NCBI GenBank assembly: GCA_033816765.1
Contig: CM066296.1
Span: 2,480,001 to 2,544,000, forward strand
DNA from: Nothopassalora personata
Lineage: Eukaryota; Ascomycota; Dothideomycetes; Mycosphaerellales; Mycosphaerellaceae
Direction of reading: 5' to 3'
DNA length: 64,000 nt
The notes under the pieces are model-generated. The model was not told where the DNA came from, made no database searches, and was given only the letters and a program-made list of their open reading frames with translations. Shown here piece by piece: positions 1 to 11,241 of the stretch. The stretch's first letter is position 1. Every line of letters starts with the position of its first letter. The translations under genes were made by a program, and so were the position numbers.

Positions 1-371
1 TATAGCTCCACGACACCGAGCGCTCCGTGGAACATAAACCCAGGCCATGACTCTCAGATACAGCTCAAACCAAAGAGCGTTCGTCCTTGGTCGTGCAGTA
101 TCGATGGAGGAAGTGACGCAGATCCGGACGAGCTGCCGGGCTTTTTGCAGGTCTGTATGCGCAGTGACAACCGGCCGGTCCCCAAGATAAAGGAGTGAAG
201 TGTGAGACTCCTCAGCTGATCGAGGGGCTGCCGCCTCAAATCCTTGCGGCACCTTCGACTGGAGGCTGACTTGGATGCTGCGCATTGTCTTCCTTCGACT
301 GCCTAATCGAGCTGTGGTAGGCAAATGGATTGTCTTGTCTGGGCTCTCGATTTTCATGGTCGATGGTGGTG
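1..371. other. Non-coding stretch upstream of LTR
   Basis: No convincing coding frame is visible. The reading frames here are short and lack a domain or biased codon use. The last bases before the LTR (about 361-371) are G-rich, ending in GGTGGTG. This resembles the GGGGGTG polypurine tract in front of the 3' LTR of the related Copia element at 26601, so the stretch could be a remnant of a retroelement's internal region. That link is inference. Confidence 0.4.
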
Positions 372-578
372 TGTTACGATCTAAGTACAATTAGGCTGTG
401 GTCTATTAAACCTAAGGCCTTAGCCGCCGAGAACTAAGAGACTTTGATTAGTCACCTTCAGCATTTTTATTTGCAGCACCTTCAATTCTAGATAGACACA
501 TGCAATACACTGTCTGCTTTTGAAACACATATTGTATGAACCCAAATCAAGTTCCAATCAACTTGCCATAACGCGATA
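372..578 (+). repeat. Solo or 3'-terminal Copia-type LTR, little RIP damage
   Basis: This 207-base sequence starts TGTTACGATC and ends ACGCGATA. It aligns along its whole length with the LTRs at 17162-17369, 19646-19851, 26601-26806 and (reverse) 36987-37192. Shared blocks include the segment beginning AAACCTAAGG, the CTTTCAATTCTAG-like block and ACATGCAAT. It keeps CA and TG dinucleotides, unlike the TA-rich copies. The five bases on either side (TGGTG and GATCC) do not match, so no target duplication is seen. It may be the surviving 3' LTR of a deleted element. It lies downstream (3') of the minus-strand Ubp8-like gene. Confidence 0.8.
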
Positions 579-1181
579 GATCCAGCAACTGGATTCGGAA
601 CCTCACAAACCCTAACACACTTCACCCTAGCGACTACCATCGGGAGTCGGATGCTCCGAGCCAATATCACCATCACCACAACCTCTTCCAGACCCACCGC
701 GCGAGGACATGAGGACCATCGAGGTTCGCACCACGAGCCTATCGCTTGCTGAGCTCCTTTTCAGCCTTCCTCCCGCTCCTCCCAAGCCCGTGCCTTATGG
801 TTAGTAGGTCTGGACGAGGTAGAGCCGCGCCATAGTCAATCTCGTCGTCTATATGAAGCTGTCCGGAGTATCTCGTTGGAAGGATGGATGAACCCATAGA
901 CTGCAGAGCTGCATTTCTTCTGACAATCGGGCATCGGGGCCAATCCGACGGCTACATGAGCCTGCCCTCGTCATCCTATCATGTCTTCGACGCATCCCTT
1001 CGAATGAACTGACTGTGAGATGATTCGGTTCTGGCAGACTTCGAATGTCTGTGGCGACTGAGACTGCAAGGATCTGCATTCCACAGCAAATCCCTACGCT
1101 AGCCCCAAGTACTGCTGGTACTTCCTTTATCATGCCCCTGGTATCAGTACTGTAATCCACGGCGTCTGGTCAATCCATGCC
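579..1181. other. Downstream flank of the Ubp8-like gene
   Basis: No supported gene. This is the 3' side of the minus-strand deubiquitinase gene and probably holds its 3' UTR. The open frames present (for example 849-1160 on the minus strand) show no recognisable domain. Confidence 0.4.
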
Positions 1182-2939
1182 TCAAAACTCGGCAATGACG
1201 TAAAACAGCATATAGGCCTCGGCCTGGAGCACTTCTTTCTCTTCTACTTGGACGACCTTTTCGTCGTCAAACCTGAACCATTCGTCCCCTTGCCTCGAGT
1301 ATGAGATGTAGTGCCCATTGTCGATCTTGCCCTTATGCACGACCACGGACGACAGCTCGAAGATGGGTTTCCGCGGTTCTCTGTCGTCTTTCTTATCCTT
1401 TTTGTTGGCAAGCTTGACGTCAATGGTATCACCGTCCTCGCTGTCGTCGTTCTTCTCGGGTTGGTGGCCGTTTGTCGTGCCGTTCCGCGAAGCCTGTGAC
1501 AGCCATGGAGACATGTCTAAGGAAAGGGGAAATCGTATGGTGGTGTTCACTTTGTTGCTTTCGGCTTTGGTCTTGCTATGGGCGAAGCGCTTCAGGTGGA
1601 TTGGCAGGACGGGCGGGAGCTGCGTCAGTGACAGCTGCTTCTTGGCTTCCTTGGGGGCGTTGCATTTCCGGCAGGTGTAATTCTCGCTGGTCAGAGTCTC
1701 CTCGCGGGTGAAGCGGTCCAGACATTCGCTCAAATCCATCGGTATGGCTTCTTTTATGGTCTGCACCGCGTTTGTGAGCGCCAGCTTCTTCTTCTTGGTG
1801 ACGAAGCCGGTGCTTTTGATGTCCAGACTGAGATCCATGAAGCGCTCCGAGGTTGTGTTCGTGTTGTGGCAATCGGAACACGTGACGGTGCTCCTCATTA
1901 GACCGCCAAAGGTCTCGTGTATGATGCAGTCACAGTGGTCCGTCTTCTTCGGTGCCTCGCTCCCCTCCTCTTTCTCCTCGCTGTCGGTGTTGGCCTCGTG
2001 CAGGCTGTCCAGGATGAAGCCCAGAAACTCGTGGGCATCCTGCTGGCTGTAGCCCGCCAGACTCCCGCCGCCTTTCCAACAGGCCTGCAGCATATGTACT
2101 GCGCCATATCCCTCATGCTTCTCCGAGCCGAAGAAGTCGGTGAAGATGTCGTCGAGCGAGCAGGAGGTGCAGCAGTCGCGCTCGCAGTCGCTGGATTTGT
2201 GGCCTTCGCCGAGGTAGTACGCCCGGAGCAGCGGATTGTGGATGAGCGACTGCAGAATGACCGACATGAAGCACGTCTGGCCCATGTTGTAGAAACCTCG
2301 CAGACCCGTCGCCGCGCACGGCGTCGCGGTGGTGTTGCTGGCGACCAACTTCCGATCGACGTCGGACCACGCGTCCGATTGTTTCCGCTTCCTGCTTTTG
2401 CCGTCGCGTATGTCCTCAAAGGTCGCGTCGTAGATGAAGTCGTCGCACTCGTGGCAGTAGATGAAGCCGTTGCGGGATTCCACCGAGAAGCCGTGGCCCT
2501 TGGAGTGTCGCTCGCGCGTCGCGCTCACCCGCGGGCATTGCAGGCACAGATATGTCACTCTGCTCGTACACGACAGCCCGTCGGCCTTCTTGGCGTATCG
2601 GTCGGCCAGGTTGTGCTCGTTCTTGACGACTCGGATCGCTTTCGTGTACTGGTCCATCGCCTGCTTCCGCGCCTGTTCGAGTAATGCTTTGATGTGCGCT
2701 GATATATCACGTGAGCTTCGTGTATCTGCTGTCAAGGTCCCCGTTCACCAGCACTCACAGCAACCGAATGTAGTCGTATGCAAGGCGGTGGTGGGCATCG
2801 TGGTCGTGTGTGTGTCTGCTGCGGTGCTCACCTTCTTCAGCAGCTTCGGCGGCGTGTCGGTCGTCGTGGCCGTCGCAGTGGACGACGCCATCGCACGTGC
2901 CGTCTCGATATCTTCAGCGAAGCTCCTGCTCACGTTCAC
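1182..2939 (-). CDS. ubp8: Ubiquitin C-terminal hydrolase, Ubp8/USP22-like (SAGA deubiquitinase)
   Basis: A cysteine protease that in its family removes ubiquitin from histone H2B as part of the SAGA co-activator. The main exon (1182 to about 2728) encodes roughly 515 residues. Counting from the codon at 2735, a Zn-finger UBP region lies at about 56-103 (CLQC, HSKGH, CHEC) and the Cys box NMGQTCFMS puts the catalytic Cys at about 155. The QQDAHEFL motif follows. The His box DNGHYISYSRQGDEWF puts His at about 475, with Asp at about 490. An in-frame stop at 2745-2747 means the start lies in an upstream exon. The best candidate is the ATG at 2939 (MNVSRSFAED...) ending at a GTGAGC donor after 2832, but its phase does not fit the CAG acceptors near 2726-2729, so the 5' junction is unresolved. 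The zinc finger lacks part of the usual ligand set. Family assignment is firm; orthology to Ubp8 is likely. Confidence 0.88.
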
Positions 2940-3418
2940 ATTGGCAAGAATACAGCGACATTAATTATTAGTATACTACTGTACTGTATGGAGTCACTAC
3001 ACGAGTCATGACACAGGGGACTCCCGCACGACCCTTGCTCATGCCGCAGCGCATTAGGCCCAACCCAGCATAGTCAAATGCGGAGGCGGGAACTCTCAAG
3101 GTGTTGTCACCTATGTATAAGCCAACCCCACTTTTTCATCAAATAGGCCCTATTAGGCGCCTACGGTACACCTGTAGTTGCTTGGCGCAATCTATGCGAT
3201 TTTGGATGTTACGATCCAAGCGTACAATTCTTGGTCATGACAAGTGTTGTTGTGGCGTGAATCGAGAGAAGTGCGGAGACGTTCGGTCAAGGCAGATCAT
3301 CATTACAGAACGCCCAAAGTCGTCCTGCGACCTCCGGTATAGCATCGCGGCTCCGTGTCCAAATGTTAAAGAACGCCCAAATCATAGTCTCATCAGCCCT
3401 CCCCTTCTAGCTATCCCA
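2940..3418. other. Intergenic, between two minus-strand genes
   Basis: No gene is supported. The segment separates the 5' end of the Ubp8-like gene from the 3' end of the secreted-protein gene, and should hold the former's promoter and the latter's terminator. No strong motif was recognised. Confidence 0.4.
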
Positions 3419-5944
3419 TCAGCACGTGAAAAAGCAGTCCATATCCTGCGTATGCTCTCTGGTAGCCGTGTCCCACTTCCCGACTCTGCAGTATGGCCTT
3501 ACGGGGTCCTCCGGATTTTCCGGGCCATTAGATACTCTCCAATGATCGGAGCCATACGAAAAGTTTTGATACCGGCACTGAATGGCCCAATCATACTTGT
3601 GTTGCTCCGGTTGCTCCATGTTCCATGGGCAAGTCTGGTCGGTCTTGTCATAGCGGATTTCGATGTCATGGTCCAGCTTCGTGTCCCACTGCTTGATGAT
3701 GAAGGGCTTATTGAATTCGCCACGCTGTCCTCCCTCGTGCATCAACTTGTCGGATCCGTCGTAGACTAGGTAAGCAATGCCAATATTGGGTCCTTCAGGC
3801 CATTCCTTTCCGCGAATCGTCCTTCTTACATGTATGGCGCACTGACCACCCGTGAAGGCCTTCGGTTTTGGCTTAGGCGTTGGTTCTGGCTTCTTTGTGG
3901 ATGTGACAACCACGACTACGGGTGGAGGCAGCTGCTCGGGTTGACTGATATCAAGGGGTGGCGAGAAGGAGACGGTCGTTGTTGGCTCTGGCTTGAGTGT
4001 GCCTAAGATACTGGCCATCGCAGATGCTCCAGCATCAGCGTCCCACGATGAGGTGGAATGTTCAATACCACCCAGGATACTCGCCATTACCGATGCTCCA
4101 GCAGCAGCCGGTATGGTTCTGGCAGGAACTGTAGTCTGCGAGTCAGCGCAAAAGACTGTGGTCGCAGCATCTTTGCCTGTTGTTGAGCTGGCAGTCAAGG
4201 TCTGACCCCCGTTGCATTCGCATAACGTTGTATTAGAGTGTCCTGCCCAAGTGGTTGCTTTGGGCGTGCATGAAGTGACTTTGGGTGTTGGTGCATTGAC
4301 CGAGACAGTCGCTTCTCCCGCGCCACACCAGAACGCAGCAGCGCCGTCGCTCTGCGTACTTGAGCTCAGAACAGCAATCAGATCGTCGTTGCATGCGCAC
4401 TGAGTCTGCTCTGGGTTGGCTTGGTTGCCACTTGTCAACGGGCTGCATGAAGTAATGGCCGGGAGAGTAGCCGAGGTAGAGTCCGATGTGGAGGTCGACG
4501 ATGTGGTGGTGTTGTGATGGACGCAGACGTAGCCACCATTGTACTCATCCCGAATTGCAATGAGTGGCTTCTGCGCAGCACCTTGTGCAGCGGGCACAGG
4601 TAATTGATCAGGCATGGCATCCCACTCGTCGTGGTAGATGGGCTCAGTGGATCCTGTCATGTAGACATTTACCTGTGCCTTATTGGGTGGCTCGCCGGCA
4701 TTCGGGCAGTGGCCTGGGTCGTACTGGACCAGAACCTTTCCGTGCGCTGTCGTCTCGAGTATTTTCTCCTCGTAGTCGTCATCCATGTATTGGACGAACG
4801 GGTCGAGCACATCAAGTTGGATGTATGTGTGGACTTTGATGAACATTTTGAAGTGCCACGACATATGTTCCATGATCTGAGCGACCTCGAACAGGTATGA
4901 AGGCGCTTCGTCGCTTTCGGGATCTAGACCAATCTGTGTGATACGACCTGCGCCTCCGAAATCCTCGATTCCGTCCTTAATTGCCTTCTTACCCTCTTCC
5001 GTTTTATGTTCGGGTCTACGTCGCGGGGAGTAGATGATAGGCTGGACTTTGTTCGGGATGCCTCCGTAAGACTCGTGGTTGAAGTATGATCTATCGTTAG
5101 TGAATTCTGTCAGCCCTGGGAAGTTTGGAGTGCTGTCTCCAGTAAAGATCTGGAATTTTTTGAATCAGTGGGCATTACAACAAGATTTGCCATGGTACTC
5201 ACTCCAGTAAGAACATCTCGGCCGTGGAAGCGATCCTCACCATCCCTGCCCCCCTTGTTCATGCTGGGGTCCTCCCAGATATGAGACAACCAAACGCCCC
5301 GACGGGAAGTCACACCAATCGAAGTACAACCTTTCATGTTCTTCACTGCCGCGTTGAAGGGCTCTCGACCGAAAGGTTTCACTCGCGCCGACGTTCCCAC
5401 ACGATCTCCACGTCGAAGTGGCACGAGCACCCCGTCATCTGCAGCTTTCTCAACCTCACCGACCATGAATTTGTCAAAGTCCCCCGCGTAGTCTTTGGGC
5501 GCTTTAGGTGCGCGCGCTTCGAGGCGATGGTAGGGCAAATGTGCTACTGGCTTAGCCTCTGATAGGTTTGCTGCAAAGCATTAGCATTCGAAGCACCCCT
5601 TTTGCAGGCACTTTTGGGGCGCTCTTACCTTCAACATCCCTCTTGGCTCCAGCCTTCTTGCACGAGACGCAGGATTCTGGGCCACAACGAGCGGTCAGAC
5701 TTGGGAGTGCAAGAGGAAACGTGGTTGATCCGGGAGTCGCATCGCAGCCTGTGGTCGAGGAGAACCATGTGTTGCATGCCTGGCCAGGACTCTTGTCCAC
5801 GCCTACGATCGGCGTGCAGACGACCTTCTTGTGTGCGGCTGTCTTTTCGGCTGCACATACTGCCGGAGATGTAGTTGCGGCCACATCAATATCCTGTGAG
5901 ACTGCAAAGCTCAGGAAGAGGCCGAGTGGCCAAGAACGGCGCAT
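3419..5944 (-). CDS. Large secreted Cys- and Ser/Thr-rich protein, unknown function
   Basis: Three exons fit together in phase: 5944-5629 (donor GTAAGA), 5570-5203 (acceptor TTTGCAG, donor GTGAGT) and 5149-3419 (acceptor TTCCAG). They give 804 residues. The N-terminus MRRSWPLGLFLSFAVSQ is a signal peptide, followed by a Cys-containing region (to about 105). A long region follows with no recognised domain. Two similar four-Cys modules lie at about 460-505 and 520-562 (pattern TSC..., C-x-CN, ...FxC), set in Ser/Thr-rich linkers. Next comes a duplicated GAS-x-MASILG motif, then Pro/Lys-rich PKPKPK. A C-terminal domain of about 160 residues carries five Cys (CAIHV... to the terminal CFFTC). An extracellular or wall-associated role is likely. 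No catalytic motif was recognised. Exon structure is confident; function is unknown. Confidence 0.8.
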
Positions 5945-6469
5945 TTTGCTTAGTCAAGCACTTTTCGTGGTATCCTGGTGCTGATCTGGTGCCGAGGGAA
6001 GAATTGGGTGCGATGTGCAGTCAGAATGCGGCTACTCAGTGCGGCATGAGTGAAGTTCTGGTCTATGCGGTATGGTCGCAGTGTCGGTAGAGTCGGACCG
6101 CAGAGTTGCCAATTAGGTGTTATGTTGGCCCTCGTATCGTGTGGAGTGGAGAACACAGTATGTGGTGGTGGTTGTGAGGGGTGCGGTGGTGTTTGGTAAT
6201 GGCAAGTGTGGATGTCGGGGTTCAGTTTGTTGATAATGAAGTTTCGAGTAGAGGCTTAAGTATAGGCGTTACAATCTGCTCTCCAGGGGCCATGTGTAAG
6301 ACATGAGCAGTGCAGAGGACTGCCAGTGAAGAAAGCGCATGACTTTGTTCGGCGTGATCACATGCCGAGGCTGGACCCTATGTAATTCGTATTCGGCTTA
6401 TGTTTGGAACGACCGGCAGCCTTCTCAATATAGCTCTTGGAGCTCAATGGAGTCTCCGAGCTCTCGCAG
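5945..6469. promoter_or_regulatory. Upstream region of the secreted-protein gene
   Basis: This sequence precedes the ATG of the minus-strand secreted-protein gene and must hold its promoter. No clear TATA box or repeat could be singled out, and no coding frame is supported. Confidence 0.35.
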
Positions 6470-6871
6470 ACCGTGAGTGAGGACGGCAAGCAGATACAAG
6501 ACTAGTATGTGTCGGCGCACATTTGACATTGGCGAAGGGATAGCCTCCGTATATCCAGTGCAGGTCCATTGAGATCGAGACGACGTACTTTGCGCAGAGC
6601 ATTCTCTGTGGTAATGAAGGAGTCCTAATGGTTCTCAAGTACCATGTGGCGGCCAAACATTCGGGGTCCGCCTCTCTCCTCTCTTACCTTGTGGTCCCTT
6701 GACAACAGTGCCTACATAAGCTACACAGCCCTCCGGTGCAGCTGTGAGAAACGCTGTACGATGATCATTGGGCGATAGAAATTTCGGCCAGTCTGGTCCC
6801 AGATACCATATAGAACGTCCTGAGCAGTGCTGGTCTTGCTCGGAGAGAGATGACTCCGGTGCGGGTAACAC
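6470..6871 (-). pseudogene. Possible gene fragment of two exons, unknown
   Basis: On the minus strand a frame with natural-looking composition (GPDWPKFLSPNDHRTAFL, then CVAYVGTVVKG) ends at a GTAAGA donor near 6686. It could splice to a short frame (ALRKVRRLDLNGPALDIRR) ending near 6511. No upstream start or domain was recognised. This may be a decayed gene or a genuine last pair of exons. The call rests only on composition and the splice-like signals. Confidence 0.22.
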
Positions 6872-7392
6872 GGTACTAGCTGGCGCCCCTGCGAGAACGC
6901 TTTTTTAAACGCAGCGATCTACAAACTCAAGCAGGCTTTCGTGCTATGTCCAGCGTGGCTGCTGCTCCCGACATGCGCAGCTCGAGTTGAGTTCGTGTTC
7001 AAGCAGACCGCACTGAACTTGCCTCAAGGGCATCATAGCCCGAAGGCAATGGTCTGCAGGCCAAAACAGATTGCTACCCGTGCTGGCCAAGGTTGCTGAC
7101 AGAAGGCGTCGCCACTTTAGGCAGATCCACTGCCGCAGTATCGCTTTACCAGTGATGTGGATGGCTTGTCGGTCGAGCAGAGGCGACAGCTCTGAAAGAG
7201 CGACCCGTACGGGCGAGCATCCCGCGCAAACGTGTTCCAGTCTTCAAAAGTAACGTTCGCACGATGCCGCATCCCCGCCGTCGAAGGCTGTAAGCAGCTC
7301 CAGCCTGAGCTCGCGTACGTTCCGTAGGTTATCACACCCTCCGACCCTATTCACTAGGTCTGCCACGTGTTCTTCTCTCTTGTACCCTTCAA

Positions 7393-9015
7393 GTGAAGCT
7401 GAATGACCCGGAACTTCGGCCAAGCGAAAAGCATGGTTCTGCCAAAGAAGACTTCAAACTTCAAAATTACTATCGCCTCCAAAGCGATCCTCGATTTCGT
7501 AATTGGTATGACGAGCGGCCAGCATTTGCAAATTACGAGGCGTCCGGTTGCTCAGGTAACGGCGGACTCGGCTGTGTTGAGCTCGTTGATCCCGAGCGGT
7601 TTGGCTGCCAGGGCGGAAAGACACGGGCTGGCGTTGACCGCGACTCAAGCCGTGCGCAAGGCAAGTGTACCATACTCTAGCCAGGCGAGACGGCAAATTC
7701 GTAGAAGATCGAGGCTGTCAATCCGACTCAACCGCTCGCCGAAGCGATTCTGCACTTCGACGACATCCTCTTAAAGGCGTGGTCGTTCAGCAGCCAAAGT
7801 CCGCAGCGCAACGAAGTACATAAGCAATCTCAGCTCTTTCGACAACGAGAACAGGCTCGACTGATGTTGAGGATGACATTTACGCATTGACTCGTCGTCG
7901 CGTTCTGACTCGATGGTTACGATCTTGTGCAAGGTCATGTCTGCTGAATACGACTCACCTCCGTGAGCGACCTACAGCAGCGTATCAGGGGATCTGCTTC
8001 AAGCGACCGCTTGTTGTAGGTTTGTCGGCGAATGGTGGGGTCCAACTCGCAAATTTGGAAGTGCTCGGTCTTCGTGCTTACAATGGGTGGGTCTCGGCGA
8101 GCACAGGCCAAAGTATTTCCTCGTGAGTGAATGCTCATGACCTTCCGAGGTCCTCGGGCGATAGCAGCACAACTTCAAATCGACTCGAGTCTGTGTATAA
8201 GTCCCACTGACGGCTTCAGTGTATCTCGTAACTCATTCCGTAGAGGACATGCAGTCAAAGTTCGTAAAAGAGGCTGGCGTCCCTCTGACACATGGCTTTT
8301 GTCAAGCAGGAGTCTGATGGCTATTCCCAAAATCAAACAGGCGGGGCTTCGCGTCGAATCGCATCGCATACTCTCTTTGCACCGAGAATTTATTGAGGAC
8401 TGGTTTCATGCTTGCCTCAGCTTAATCAGTAGCTCCGGCTTTGTCCACATATTGCGCACTTCCAGCCTGTCAAACCACTCATTACTCCGGGAATCAAGCG
8501 CGAAGTCGAACAACCACACGAAATTTGCCAGGATAAGTCGCATCTTAGAATTGGCGAGGTTCTAAAAAGCAGTAACATGTTCATTGCCTCTTAAGACCTA
8601 CTCTCTTAGTCCCAGTGTCCGGAGCATCCGAGCCATCGAACCGACTCTGCTGAGCGCCTCGACTCTGTCATCTTCGGCCTTAACGTCCAAATCATAGCGT
8701 CGGTCTCATGGGATCCCGTGCACAGCTGTGAAACGCATGTAGTGACGTCCAGTTAGACATTACCTTCAGCACCTCCTACATAAGTAGCTGCTCGCGCGAG
8801 GCCATCCTGGACGTACGCCAATAGTGCGGCTCCTGAATCGATGCATCACCGAGCCACTCCTGAATGACGCCGACGGCAATCTGGAGGATAACCTTCAAGA
8901 ACAATGCCGATCTGATGAAAAAGCCGTATACAACGATATCTGGCATCCTGCAGTGCAGCCTCTGATGGACATCGACGGCTTCCTTGGAACACTTGTCTTC
9001 CAGCCCGTCACGTGA
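7393..9015 (+). pseudogene. Probable decayed coding region, unknown
   Basis: The plus-strand frame starting at 7393 reads like real protein (KLNDPELRPSEKHGSAKEDF, then FRNWYDERPAFANYE) but meets stops at about 7678 and 7699. It stays protein-like in the same frame to about 7893 (AEAILHFDDILLKAW) and then continues in another frame (DVEDDIYALTRRRVLTRW). Another coherent piece lies at 8824-9015 (NDADGNLEDNLQEQ... ending at a stop). No domain was recognised. The pattern fits an old gene broken by stops and frameshifts; several introns are an alternative. The base composition is unlike the RIP blocks. Confidence 0.3.
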
Positions 9016-9360
9016 CGCATCTACACAGCTGCTGCGGGGGATGCTGCATCGCCCAATCCTTGCTCTCGGCTAGCATCCCGACATAAGTGAGGGCACGCAA
9101 TCTGTTCACTTTGTGCATGCACACCGCCCACCTATCGACGCGAAACAAGGAAATTGAGCGACACCCGCCTATGGGACTGTGTAACACAACATCGCACACG
9201 TCGTCGCATGGCCCCGCGAGATGGAGCCATTCGTCCTCGGGCACCCCTGCACTGCACAACACGAAGATGCTGCAGACCTCACTCATGCTCGACCTGCCTG
9301 CCTGCCTTTGCGATCACGGGGACCACGTCGTAGAAACACTGCCAGCCACGATTCAACAGT

Positions 9361-11241
9361 ATGCGCCTCCTCAAGACTGGACCGTTTGTTTCAGGGAATC
9401 CATCCGCTTTGGAGCTGCACGACTTCCCCGTCCATCAAGCCCGCTACGCCGTTCTGTCTCATGCCTCCAACGCGCCGCAGAACGACATCTTGTTCTCAGA
9501 TCTGCTAGAGTCATGCGATCCTACCATCAAACGACTTGAAGGTCACATCTCGGTCGACCTCGCCACTTCGAACTTGCCGCGGAGGACTGGCTGGGCGAAG
9601 CTTGCGTTTGCCCTTGAGCAGGCCGATGAGGACGGCAAAGAATGGCTGTGGGTCGATACGGCCTGCATAGATCGATCGAGCAGTTCTGAGCTTGCCGAGT
9701 CCATCAATTCTCGCTGGCAATGGTTGGAAGGAGCAGCAATATGCTATGCATTTCTCGGCGACGTCCCTTTGGAGAGGTGGCGCGAGATGAAATTTGTCCG
9801 ACATCTTGCCAGTAGCTGGTTGAGTGATGGTTGGACCCTATCAGATTTGATCGCGCCTGGACATGTTGTATTCTACTCAATGGAGTGGTCTCGTCTCGGA
9901 GACAAGCATGAGCTTTCGCGACTCCTTTCCACAGCCACGCAGGTACCGATTCCAGTCTTAGAAGGTGCCAGATCGGTGCAGGAGGAAAGTGTTGCGGCGC
10001 GAATGGCCTGGGCCGCGAATCGTCCGACGCTGCTGTTGGAAGACCGAGCTTACAGCTTGATGGGGCTTTTCGACGTTAGCATGCCAATCCTCTACGGCGA
10101 AGGTTCAAAAGCATTCCAAAGACTTCAGGAAGAGATCATTCGTACTTCTGACGACCTAAGTCTTTTCTGTTGGAAGGACGCGGAAGTCGGCAAGAAACTC
10201 CATGGTCTCATGGCTGACAGTCCTAAAGCCTTCGCCCACTCTGCAGCGTACCGAGCTTATGCGTTTGAGGATGTTCCGCCTTTCGATATCAACAATCGCG
10301 GAGTGCGGTTGAGTCTGCATCTGACTCTTCACAAAGATGACGTCGTTCTGGCTGCGCTGCCTTGCCCTGATCCTGCGACACAAGATGGCTACCTCGCAAT
10401 CTACCTCCGGAAGCTACCGTATGGAGAGAAGCAGTATGCAAGGATCAGATGTGACGAAATCACGATGCTGGACAAGAGAGGCTCTCTCGAGCAGGTCTTC
10501 GTAAGGCAGAGCATACCTCCATCAATCGCAAGTTCATCCTTGGTCTCGGTCGCGAACGGCCACGAGAATAGCAAGTCAGCTGCAAAGCACAAGGAATCCG
10601 TCTTGCCCACTCACATCTTCCACCTCAACAAGTTCAAGACCTGGGACGGCTATAGAGTGATCGACGTGCATTATCAGCCACCCAAAGTCCAGCTCAAGGA
10701 CTATGTCGAGCTGGCGGATGAGCTGAAGCACCCCGACAATGTTCCGGAACAGCATCATGTCACCTTCAAAATGGTCAAAGCTGACCACCGCCTCACGGCG
10801 GTCATCTTGCTTGGTCGCGATGACGATGACAAGAGAATTGCGCTGCTTCTCGGCTCTGGAGAAGACTGTGAGCCTGGCTTCGACATCGTGGAATGCAGAG
10901 ACTTGCAGGATCTTCGAGACTGTTATCGCCCTTTCGAGCCAATGGCATTCGGAACGATGGCATTCGGCAAAAGACATCGGGTCGTTGTCAGAGCCGAGCC
11001 GATAGTGAGGCAGGCCGTGAAGGTCTACCTCATTGAGCTGACCGTTGGAGCCTTGTCGCGAGTGCCGAATCTGGGACCGATTGAGAGGGTGGATAGCAGA
11101 AGGTCCAGTATCGCAAGCAGTAAGAGGATGAGCTGGATCGTGCAGAAAATCGTGCGGAGGCATAGTCAGGTTTCGAATTTCAGTCGGCCTTCGTCACAGC
11201 TTGGCAAGGAGTCGAACGGGGTTTCGCCGGTAAGTTCATGA
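9361..11241 (+). CDS. HET-domain (heterokaryon incompatibility-like) protein
   Basis: Single-exon gene of 626 residues. HET domains act in fungal non-self recognition and programmed cell death. Visible hallmarks run in order: RLLKT at the N-terminus, YAVLSHAS at about 29-36, EWLWVDTACIDRSSSSELAE at about 94-113, SINSRWQWLEGAAICYAFLG at about 115-133, DGWTLSDLIAPGHVVFY at about 156-172, RMAWAANRPTLLLEDRAYSL at about 214-233, and MGLFDVSMPILYGEGSKAFQ then RLQEEII at about 234-260. This is the arrangement found at the N-terminus of HET-E/HET-D-like and related proteins. The remaining 360 residues show no NACHT, WD40 or ankyrin repeats, so this is a HET-only protein. The ATG at 9361 directly precedes the conserved start of the domain. 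The ORF ends in a basic Ser-rich tail. Confidence 0.9.
   Translation: MRLLKTGPFVSGNPSALELHDFPVHQARYAVLSHASNAPQNDILFSDLLESCDPTIKRLEGHISVDLATSNLPRRTGWAKLAFALEQADEDGKEWLWVDTACIDRSSSSELAESINSRWQWLEGAAICYAFLGDVPLERWREMKFVRHLASSWLSDGWTLSDLIAPGHVVFYSMEWSRLGDKHELSRLLSTATQVPIPVLEGARSVQEESVAARMAWAANRPTLLLEDRAYSLMGLFDVSMPILYGEGSKAFQRLQEEIIRTSDDLSLFCWKDAEVGKKLHGLMADSPKAFAHSAAYRAYAFEDVPPFDINNRGVRLSLHLTLHKDDVVLAALPCPDPATQDGYLAIYLRKLPYGEKQYARIRCDEITMLDKRGSLEQVFVRQSIPPSIASSSLVSVANGHENSKSAAKHKESVLPTHIFHLNKFKTWDGYRVIDVHYQPPKVQLKDYVELADELKHPDNVPEQHHVTFKMVKADHRLTAVILLGRDDDDKRIALLLGSGEDCEPGFDIVECRDLQDLRDCYRPFEPMAFGTMAFGKRHRVVVRAEPIVRQAVKVYLIELTVGALSRVPNLGPIERVDSRRSSIASSKRMSWIVQKIVRRHSQVSNFSRPSSQLGKESNGVSPVSS

Noticed and set aside
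1917..2684. 255-residue plus-strand frame opposite the Ubp8-like gene
   Set aside because: Mirror frame of a strongly supported deubiquitinase.
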